In this document: piece by piece, positions 57,253 to 64,000 of the stretch
Numbering within the stretch: position 1 is the stretch's first letter
Layout: each line of letters starts with the position of its first letter
DNA from: Thalassotalea sp. 42_200_T64
Lineage (GTDB): Bacteria > Pseudomonadota > Gammaproteobacteria > Enterobacterales > Alteromonadaceae
Direction of reading: 5' to 3'
Assembly (NCBI GenBank): GCA_002162925.1
Contig: MABC01000079.1
Coordinates: forward strand, 1 to 64,000
Length of the DNA: 64,000 nucleotides
Position numbers and translations under genes: made by a program
The notes under the pieces: model-generated
What the model was told of the DNA's origin: nothing
What the model saw: the letters and a program-made list of their open reading frames with translations, nothing else
The model's database searches: none

Positions 57253-58500
57253 TTAATAACCTAACCAGTCATCACGACGTTCTATGGTCACTGAGGTAAC
57301 CTTCTCAATTTTCACATCGCCGCCGTTATAGTTACCTTTATAGATGTTTACTTGGTTAATACCGCGATGATCTTCATCGGTCCAGTTCGCCGCTAAACAA
57401 ACACCATCTAACCCTACAGGTACCCAGTCCTTCTTCACGTACATACCTTTTTTGATATTTTCACCGGTAATGCCGCCATTGTCTTTTGCCCACTCCATTG
57501 CTTCTTTCATAAAGTAAGTTGAACAAACACCGCGCATGTAATGATGTGAACGCGATTTATTTCCTGCTTTATCAGACATTTTTGATATTTCACGTACCAA
57601 CGTCATACCGGGTACATCATCGGTCCAAAATGGCGTCATGGTTGGAAAAATATAATCTTTAATACCTGGACCCGCGGCTTCGAATACTTTCTTATCACCA
57701 CCCCAGATATTCGACATAAATTGAATATTAGTGCCAACGGTTTTACACGATTTAACTAGCGATTGCACAGAGCCACCTAAGTTACCAATGTAACCATAGT
57801 TTGAACCTGAACTTTTTAAACTCAAACATTGTGCTTTAAAGTCGCCTGGTTTCATTGAAACAACAACCGGTGGTTGCACGTCGAACCCTAGCTCTGTCGC
57901 ATATTCTGCACAAGCGACTTTTGGCGCGTTGGGGAAAGGATGATTAGCACCAATATGAGTAAACTTAGGCTTACCTTGATTACCTTTTGCTTTCCAGTCA
58001 TCCGCCGCCCACTGCACTAAACCACGACAAGCGTCAGAATAAGAAGCGCCATAGAAAAAATTATAAGGCGCTGGTTTTTTAGTATGAGGGTTTTTGCCGG
58101 TTGGATCGGTTAAATGTCCCGAATAAGACGCTGAAAAAACAGGTGTTTCATCTTTAGAAACAAATGAAATCAATGCTTCGGTGTCAGCCGTTCCCCAACC
58201 TTGCATCGCCACCATATTTTTACGTGATTTCCATTTTTTATAGTTCGAGATCGCTTGTGGAACTTTATAAGCGTAATCAACCGTTTCAAATTCAAGCTTG
58301 GTGCCTTTTATGCCACCATGAGCATTGATATAAGCAAGCGAATCACGAACACCATCGGCATACACTTTACTAACAAAAGCGGTTGGCCCTGACATATCAG
58401 CCAAATGACCAACAAATACTGAGTCTTCCGACATAGCTTGACCGCTTGCACCTAATACCGCACAAGCAATAATTGAACGCACTAATAGTTTCTTCTTCAT
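57253..58500 (-). CDS. ABC transporter periplasmic substrate-binding protein (LivK type)
   Basis: This 415-residue protein has a signal peptide (MKKKLLVRSIIACAVLGASG) and a type-I binding fold: GHLADMSGPTAFVSKVYADG at the start, KGTKLEFETVDYAYKVPQAI, and the usual paired lobes. Members with aromatic-acid or amide substrates share this length, longer than E. coli LivK (369), and the position next to CoA ligases argues for a carboxylic acid ligand. It is separated from the LivM-type gene by 113 bases, where a weak inverted repeat GCCAG/CTGGC may set a processing site. Confidence 0.9.
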   Translation of the reverse strand: MKKKLLVRSIIACAVLGASGQAMSEDSVFVGHLADMSGPTAFVSKVYADGVRDSLAYINAHGGIKGTKLEFETVDYAYKVPQAISNYKKWKSRKNMVAMQGWGTADTEALISFVSKDETPVFSASYSGHLTDPTGKNPHTKKPAPYNFFYGASYSDACRGLVQWAADDWKAKGNQGKPKFTHIGANHPFPNAPKVACAEYATELGFDVQPPVVVSMKPGDFKAQCLSLKSSGSNYGYIGNLGGSVQSLVKSCKTVGTNIQFMSNIWGGDKKVFEAAGPGIKDYIFPTMTPFWTDDVPGMTLVREISKMSDKAGNKSRSHHYMRGVCSTYFMKEAMEWAKDNGGITGENIKKGMYVKKDWVPVGLDGVCLAANWTDEDHRGINQVNIYKGNYNGGDVKIEKVTSVTIERRDDWLGY

Positions 58501-58613
58501 TGGAATAATCCTTTTGTAATGTGATTGGCTTATATTGCCAGTTCTATGTTTTAGTTTTGATTTGCCAGCAAGTTAGTATTCACTGGCGTTGTATTCTCCC
58601 TTCATGCCTATGT

Positions 58614-59687
58614 TTAATGAGCAAAAGGGTAAAATTTCCAGTAATTTTTAACTTGAGCCCAGCGATGTGCTAAGCCTTCAGGTTCGAAGATTAAGAACAA
58701 AATAATCACTAAACCAATCGTCATTTCTTTGATGAAAGCAAGACCGTCAATCACCATAGGAATATTTCCCCAAGTGGTTTCTTTCATCATGCCAACACCG
58801 CCAGCAAGTACTTCCGGTAATAACACCATAAAAATAACGCCCATCATGGTGCCCTTCACCGAGCCTAAGCCGCCAATAATGATCATTGCTAAGAATTGAA
58901 TAGAAAGAAAAATGGTGAAGCCTTCGGCGGAAACGTAGCCAAGATAATGAGCATATAAAGCACCACCAATACCGGCATAAAAAGAAGACACACCAAAGGA
59001 CAACAAGCGATATTTATTTAACTTAACGCCCATAATTTCTGCCGATAAATAATGATCTCGCACCGCAACAAAGGCACGACCATCACGACTTCTGATTAAA
59101 TTACAGCCCCAGATAAACATGAAAACAAAAGCAAATAAAGCGATGTAATAGAAGCTTTGGTCGGTATCAAAAACAAAACCAAATAAATTAATCGGTTCAG
59201 CCATTGAGCCCGAAGAACCACCAGAGAACCAATCAGCCCGAGCGAAGAAATCTTCAATAATGAACTGAGCAGCAAGCGTGGCAATGGCAAGATATAAACC
59301 TTTAATTCTTGCCGCAGGCATACCAAACATCATGCCAACTGCCATCGTTAAAAACCCGGCTAGTGGAATACATAGAAACACGGGGATCTGCATCGAGGTA
59401 TTTAGCCAGGCTGATGCAAACGCACCAAAACCAAAGAACGCACCATGACCTAAAGATATTTGTCCGGTATAACCGACCAATATATTTAAGCCCAATGCAG
59501 CAATCCCCAAGTACGACATTTGTATAAATAAACTCAAAAAGTAACCATCAACAAATAATGGTGCTGTCATCAGCAACAATACCGCGACAACCGCCATGAT
59601 TCTGATAGTTTTTGTTTCGAAAATTGTATTATCTTGCTTATAGCTAGTACGAAAATCTCCGCACGGACGCATCGTTAAACTCGACAT
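58614..59687 (-). CDS. ABC transporter permease (LivM type)
   Basis: The 357-residue inner-membrane protein has about nine helices and family motifs GLNILVGYTGQISLGHGAFFG, RIKGLYLAIATLA and IIGGLGSVKGTMMG. AGGAG lies 6 bases before the ATG. The C-terminal helix ends WAQVKNYWKFYPFAH. Forms the permease pair with the LivH-type protein encoded just upstream. Confidence 0.93.
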   Translation of the reverse strand: MSSLTMRPCGDFRTSYKQDNTIFETKTIRIMAVVAVLLLMTAPLFVDGYFLSLFIQMSYLGIAALGLNILVGYTGQISLGHGAFFGFGAFASAWLNTSMQIPVFLCIPLAGFLTMAVGMMFGMPAARIKGLYLAIATLAAQFIIEDFFARADWFSGGSSGSMAEPINLFGFVFDTDQSFYYIALFAFVFMFIWGCNLIRSRDGRAFVAVRDHYLSAEIMGVKLNKYRLLSFGVSSFYAGIGGALYAHYLGYVSAEGFTIFLSIQFLAMIIIGGLGSVKGTMMGVIFMVLLPEVLAGGVGMMKETTWGNIPMVIDGLAFIKEMTIGLVIILFLIFEPEGLAHRWAQVKNYWKFYPFAH

Positions 59688-59739
59688 AATTAGCTCCTTA
59701 AACTGACTTGCTAATAATAAAAATGGTTAATATAAGTGG

Positions 59740-60633
59740 TTATATGCGTTCAATATCTTTGGTGCCGAATAAACCATAAGGCTTAAACCACAAGATAATT
59801 AACAATACATAAAACGGCGCGATGTCATACATGTTGCCAATATGGAAATACTGACTATCAAAAAACTCAGCAACATTCTCTAATACCCCAATAATCAAGC
59901 CACCAACAATGGCACCGATAATGGAGTCAAGCCCACCTAAGATCACCGCGGGGAATACTTTAATACCCATAACGGATAACGAATCAGAGACACCATTAAC
60001 TAAGCCAATGACAATGCCGGCAGTGGCAGAAACAGTTGCAGCAATTCCCCAACTCATCGCAAAAACGCTTTTTACCGATATCCCTAAACTTTGTGCAACT
60101 TGCTGATCAAAAGCCGTTGCCCGCATTGCCAGTCCATGTTTTGAGTATTTAAAGAACAAGAAGAAAGCCACCATAATTAATAAGGCAATTCCCGTACTCA
60201 TCAAGTAAGCCACTTCGACATTTAAGCCATATATTTCGAAACTTTGCGTTTCAAAAACTTGCGGATAACTTTGCGGGTCAACACCAAAAATCCACTTCAT
60301 TAACGATTGAAAAAACATAGACAAACCGATAGTTATCATGATGACTGAGATAATCGGCTCACCGATCATCGGTCTCAGCACTATCATTTGCAGTAACACG
60401 CCAAAACCAGCCATAAAAAATAACGTTAAGAAAAAGCCGACAATAAACGGCAATTCCGCATAGATTAAAAATGCCCAACAAACCCAAGCACCGATCAGTA
60501 AAAACTCACCTTGAGCAAAGTTAACGACTTGCGTTGATTTATAAACAAGTACAAAACACATCGCCACTACGCCATATAACAAACCAACAATGAGGCCGTT
60601 AATAATTAGCTGGATTAAAAGTTCAAAATTCAT
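59740..60633 (-). CDS. ABC transporter permease (LivH type)
   Basis: The 297-residue protein has eight or nine membrane helices. Motifs NGLIVGLLYGVVAMCFVLVY, NFAQGEFLLIGAW and LGGLDSIIGAIVGGLIIGVL are those of LivH. Its ATG overlaps the TGA of the acyl-CoA synthetase gene in ATGA, with GAGGAA as ribosome site, so expression of the two is coupled. Confidence 0.94.
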   Translation of the reverse strand: MNFELLIQLIINGLIVGLLYGVVAMCFVLVYKSTQVVNFAQGEFLLIGAWVCWAFLIYAELPFIVGFFLTLFFMAGFGVLLQMIVLRPMIGEPIISVIMITIGLSMFFQSLMKWIFGVDPQSYPQVFETQSFEIYGLNVEVAYLMSTGIALLIMVAFFLFFKYSKHGLAMRATAFDQQVAQSLGISVKSVFAMSWGIAATVSATAGIVIGLVNGVSDSLSVMGIKVFPAVILGGLDSIIGAIVGGLIIGVLENVAEFFDSQYFHIGNMYDIAPFYVLLIILWFKPYGLFGTKDIERI

Positions 60634-62579
60634 GATGCGTTCCTCTGCTGTTGAGTCGGTGGTATTGACACTTTTTTACTTAATAATGTCGCGACTTTTA
60701 ACTCCGTTTGAATACGGGTTTTACTGCCATCTTGGAAGGTGATCACCGTATCAACATCAACAAACTCTTGGTCATCATAAATAGAGCTAATAATGTCGCC
60801 ATACTTGTCAGCAATCACCGAACGTCGCACTTTACGGGTGCGGGTTAGCTCGCCATCATCGGCATCCAGCTCTTTGTAGAGTAATAAGAATTTATTGATT
60901 TTTTGGGCTTCTGGTAGTGTTTCATTTACTTTCGACACTTCTTCAGTAAGCTTTTGATAAACTTCAGGTAGTGCCGATAAACTGGTGTAATTAGTAAATG
61001 ATAAACCTTGTTGCTCAGCCCATTTTGACACGATACTAAAACGAATACAGATCATCGCAGAAAGGTAAGGTTTGTCTTTGCCCAAAATAACCGCTTCACC
61101 AATGAATGATGAAAATTTCAGTTTATTTTCAATGTATTGCGGGGAGTATTGATCGCCACCACTGGTTTTCGCTAAATCTTTAATGCGATCAATAATCACC
61201 AGATGTCCTGATGGTTTGAAATACCCGGCATCACCGGTGTGCATCCAGCCATCCTTGACATCTTCGTCGTAGGCCGCCTGGTTATCAATATAACCAGTAA
61301 ACATACCGATTGTTTTACCAAGCACTTCACCAATACCTTGAGCATCTTTATTGATAATTTTCACATCGGCGCAATCAAAAGCAACACCGACACTGTCATA
61401 ATCAATATCATTTTCTTTATGAACGGTATAAGCACCACACAATTCCGTTTGGCCATAAAGTTGACGAAGCGGCACACCAATGGTTTGGAAGAATCTAAAC
61501 GTATCTGGCCCCATCGCTGCGCCACCTGTTGCCGCTGATTTTAAAAAAGTAAAACCTAATCGATCACGTAACGCTTTCATTAATAACAGGTCAGCCAACC
61601 AGGATTTCTTTCCTTCTTCTTGCGCTTTTTCAGCTAACTTCATGGTGAAATTAAACAATTTTTGCTTTAACGGCGTTGAGTCCATCATTCTGGCAGTAAC
61701 ATCCGCTAAGATCCCTTCCCAAACTCTAGGCGCCAGTAAAACAAAACTTGGGCCAATTTCACGAAGATCTGCCATCAATGTTTCTTGCTGTTCAACAAAA
61801 TTAACAATTTGACGAGCAATTAACGCCTGACCAACCGCGTAAACTTGCTCCATGATCCAAGGCAAAGGTAATACCGAAACGTAGTTGTCGCCAGGGAGGC
61901 GAGGATCAGCCCGTAAATAGGATGAGCAGTGCTTAACAAAATTTCCGCCTGCGAGTAACGCTATTTTCGGTTTAGCGGTTGTCCCTGAAGTCGTACAATA
62001 AATGGCGGTATTTTCAGCTTTCGTCGCATCCACTAATTCATCGTATTTATTCGGTGATGCTTGCTCAATTTCCTGACCCTGCTTGTAAATATCTTCAATG
62101 CTGATCAAACGCGGATCATCATATTTACGCATGCCACGAGCATCGCAATAAACAATGTATTTAACATCTGGAATGCCATCACCTAACTCTAAAAGCTTGT
62201 CGCACTGCTCTTCATCTTCTGCGATAACGACTGTGGCATTACTTTTATTGAGTAGGTAGATGACTTCTTCATGCAGTGAATCTTGAAAAATACCTATGGA
62301 GTAACACCCCATTGCATGTGCGGAAATTTCACCCCATACCCATTCAGGACGGTTATCACCAAGTAATGCAATCGCGTCCCCTGCTTTGATACCTCGTTCA
62401 CCTAATGCAATGGATAACCATTTCACCCGATTTTGATAGTCTGCCCAAGTAAACTCATTCCAAATACCAAACTCTTTTTCGCGCATGGCAGTATCATTGG
62501 GCCAGTTTTGGGCATTGTGACGAAGTATCTTAGGAAAGGTGTCTAATTCACCCATCTCAAATTTATTTGTATTGTTCAT
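60630..62579 (-). CDS. Long-chain-type acyl-CoA synthetase (AMP-binding)
   Basis: The 649-residue enzyme activates a carboxylic acid to its CoA ester. Motifs: YCTTSGTTAKPKIALL (ATP loop), RQLYGQTELCGAYTV, GWMHTGDAGYF and VIIDRIKDLAKTSGGDQYSP, and a C-terminal TRTRKVRR. Length and motifs fit FadD/ACSL-like enzymes, many of which take bulky or aromatic acids. It lies between the LivG- and LivH-type genes and its ATG overlaps the LivG stop (TAATG), a layout that ties activation to uptake. Confidence 0.93.
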   Translation of the reverse strand: MNNTNKFEMGELDTFPKILRHNAQNWPNDTAMREKEFGIWNEFTWADYQNRVKWLSIALGERGIKAGDAIALLGDNRPEWVWGEISAHAMGCYSIGIFQDSLHEEVIYLLNKSNATVVIAEDEEQCDKLLELGDGIPDVKYIVYCDARGMRKYDDPRLISIEDIYKQGQEIEQASPNKYDELVDATKAENTAIYCTTSGTTAKPKIALLAGGNFVKHCSSYLRADPRLPGDNYVSVLPLPWIMEQVYAVGQALIARQIVNFVEQQETLMADLREIGPSFVLLAPRVWEGILADVTARMMDSTPLKQKLFNFTMKLAEKAQEEGKKSWLADLLLMKALRDRLGFTFLKSAATGGAAMGPDTFRFFQTIGVPLRQLYGQTELCGAYTVHKENDIDYDSVGVAFDCADVKIINKDAQGIGEVLGKTIGMFTGYIDNQAAYDEDVKDGWMHTGDAGYFKPSGHLVIIDRIKDLAKTSGGDQYSPQYIENKLKFSSFIGEAVILGKDKPYLSAMICIRFSIVSKWAEQQGLSFTNYTSLSALPEVYQKLTEEVSKVNETLPEAQKINKFLLLYKELDADDGELTRTRKVRRSVIADKYGDIISSIYDDQEFVDVDTVITFQDGSKTRIQTELKVATLLSKKVSIPPTQQQRNAS

Positions 62580-63385
62580 TAGCCAACTCCTTGCGATATT
62601 TCAAGTTCAGCATCATCTTCAACACCTAAATAAGCACGTTTTACATGTTCGTTAGCCATCACTTCATCAGGCAAACCACACATCAGTTTTTTACCAAAAT
62701 CTAGCACCATCACTTCATGAGAAATATCCATCACCACGCCCATGTCGTGCTCAATCATCACCACGGTAATACCAAACTCTTCATTAAGATCTAAGATATA
62801 GCGCGCCATATCTTCTTTCTCTTCTAAGTTCATCCCAGCCATAGGTTCATCAAGTAAAATAAGCTGTGGATTCAACGCCATGGCGCGTGCAAGCTCAACC
62901 CGTTTTCTCAGGCCATATGACAAAGTACCCGCCACAGATTTACGAATATGTGAAATTTCTAAAAAGTCGATAATTTCTTCAACATAACGGCGGTGTTCTA
63001 ACTCTTCTTTTTGCGCTTTAGATGCCCAATAAAGAGGACCCGTGATCCAGTTATTTTTCAGCAAATGGTGACGGCCCACCATAATGTTGTCTAACACCGA
63101 CATATGACCGAACAAAGCCAAATTTTGGAACGTGCGTCCCATACCTAAATCAGCACGATCATTGGGACGTAAGTGGGTGACTTCTTGATTATTAAAAGAG
63201 ATAGAGCCGCTATTTGGACGATAACGGCCCGAAATACAATTTAACATTGAGGTTTTACCCGCACCATTGGGGCCGATAATAGAAAAAACAGAACCTCGAG
63301 AAACTTCAAAGCTGACATCCGTAAGGGCTTTAACACCACCGAATGCTAATGATACTTGTTCAATTTTGAGTATTGGTTCAGACAT
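62579..63385 (-). CDS. Branched-chain-type ABC transporter ATPase (LivG type)
   Basis: ATPase with Walker A IIGPNGAGKTSMLNCISGRY, signature TLSYGLRKRVELARAMA and Walker B LILLDEPMAGMNLEEKEDMA, plus VMIEHDMGVVMDI, all of LivG type. The start is ATG at 63385: AGGAG lies 7 bases before it, and a GTG two codons upstream is too close. Follows a DcaP-like porin gene on the same strand. Confidence 0.93.
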   Translation of the reverse strand: MSEPILKIEQVSLAFGGVKALTDVSFEVSRGSVFSIIGPNGAGKTSMLNCISGRYRPNSGSISFNNQEVTHLRPNDRADLGMGRTFQNLALFGHMSVLDNIMVGRHHLLKNNWITGPLYWASKAQKEELEHRRYVEEIIDFLEISHIRKSVAGTLSYGLRKRVELARAMALNPQLILLDEPMAGMNLEEKEDMARYILDLNEEFGITVVMIEHDMGVVMDISHEVMVLDFGKKLMCGLPDEVMANEHVKRAYLGVEDDAELEISQGVG

Positions 63386-63448
63386 ACTCACACTCCTGAT
63401 ATTTGATATTTTGTTTGTGTCGCTGCTTTCATAAATTATGAAACAGGT

Positions 63449-63469
63449 TAGCCTGCACCAACAGGCTAG
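63449..63469. repeat. Hairpin between porin and LivG-type genes
   Basis: TTAGCCTG and CAGGCTAG pair around CACCAA. It lies just after the porin stop on the minus strand; no T tract follows, so it may be a processing or stabilising hairpin more than a full terminator. Confidence 0.4.
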
Positions 63470-63487
63470 CGATAAAGGTTTTAACGT

Positions 63488-64000
63488 CTAAAGGGTGTAT
63501 CTAAATGATAATTGGGCGTAATCAGAGTCTTTATCGATTTCTTCCATAGAAAAGTTTCCGACTTCCACACCTATGGCTAATTCTTTAGTCATGTTTTTAA
63601 ATAAGTTGATGCTCCATTGACTACGATCCGCACCTGAAATATCAGCTTCCGCATTGCCGTAAAGCACAGTTGTTCTTAGGTCTTCATTCCAAAAATGACG
63701 ATAAGCAACAAGGTATGAGGTAATATCTTCTACTTCTTCTCCCGCTACATCTTTAGCAAAGGCAACACCAACATAACGACCTAGTTCACCTTTATGGAAT
63801 TGAAAACGTAAATCATCTTTACCAAAGGTATTTATTCGACCCGCAATTGATGCACCAAAAGCGCTTTCGGATTCCCCCGAAGCCGTGGTTAAACTTCGAC
63901 CTAAAGCAGAAATAGAAACACTACCCCAGTCTCCTTTTAAGTTGTAGCGGGCAACAACATCTGGACTGTCGTCATTCGCAGTATCGCCTCCCCAAGTTTC
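63488..64000 (-). CDS. DcaP-like outer-membrane porin, partial (cut by window edge)
   Basis: At least 170 codons of an outer-membrane barrel run from the window edge to TAG at 63488-63490. The piece starts ETWGGDTANDDSPDVVARYN, has alternating strands such as VSISALGRSLTTASGES and LRFQFHKGELGRYVGVAFA, and ends DSDYAQLSFRYTL, the C-terminal strand pattern of DcaP-family trimeric porins. DcaP proteins pass small organic acids. Its place just before the importer suggests it brings the same substrate across the outer membrane. The N-terminus lies outside the window. Confidence 0.8.
   Translation of the reverse strand, partial: ETWGGDTANDDSPDVVARYNLKGDWGSVSISALGRSLTTASGESESAFGASIAGRINTFGKDDLRFQFHKGELGRYVGVAFAKDVAGEEVEDITSYLVAYRHFWNEDLRTTVLYGNAEADISGADRSQWSINLFKNMTKELAIGVEVGNFSMEEIDKDSDYAQLSFRYTL

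Overview
The window is chromosomal DNA of a marine, moderately AT-rich gammaproteobacterium of the Alteromonadales, most like Colwellia or Thalassotalea. This is inferred from RlmI, HrpA and RecCBD of gammaproteobacterial type, several small families typical of that order (DUF3718, DUF3087, DUF2982), a GlyGly-CTERM surface protein, and short palindromic repeats scattered between genes. No rRNA, tRNA, CRISPR array or intact mobile element was seen.

0-21 kb is housekeeping sequence: an AraC-type regulator, a soluble PAS hybrid histidine kinase, an M17 aminopeptidase, an SLC13-type permease with RCK_C domains, a Tat-exported class-V aminotransferase, small proteins, an MDR quinone oxidoreductase, acylphosphatase, RlmI, a PilZ protein, HrpA, a CBS protein, an exported DUF3718 protein and a CadC-like regulator with TPRs.

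21-31 kb is a recC-recB-recD-DUF3087 operon on the minus strand. recB and recD overlap the gene before them by 8 bases, and the operon ends at a strong terminator at 20982-21029. recC and hrpA both appear to start with TTG.

32-42 kb is the most interesting part: three overlapping minus-strand genes that look like one signalling pathway. They are a 1528-residue beta-propeller hybrid kinase with a C-terminal Hpt domain, a REC-GGDEF-EAL protein, and a 1042-residue sigma-54 activator. The activator carries a GGDEF domain whose catalytic motif is lost (GGTMF) while its RxxD inhibitory-site motif is kept. I infer a phosphorelay that controls c-di-GMP, which the activator then reads. Upstream on the same strand lies a secreted S8 protease with 15 exact AHLWPD hexapeptide repeats.

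45-53.5 kb is a decay zone: a TonB-dependent receptor with a frameshift and a nonsense codon, a GEVED/PKD GlyGly-CTERM protein with two frameshifts and a nonsense codon, an IS1634-type transposase remnant, and a truncated Omp85-like gene joined to the tail of an NtrC/NtrX-like regulator.

53.7-64 kb is a same-strand gene set: a DcaP-like porin (cut by the window edge), LivG-type ATPase, acyl-CoA synthetase, LivH- and LivM-type permeases, binding protein, LivF-type ATPase, a PaaK-like protein, a hotdog thioesterase and an ECHDC3-like crotonase. Together these suggest uptake and CoA activation of a carboxylic acid whose identity the sequence does not reveal.
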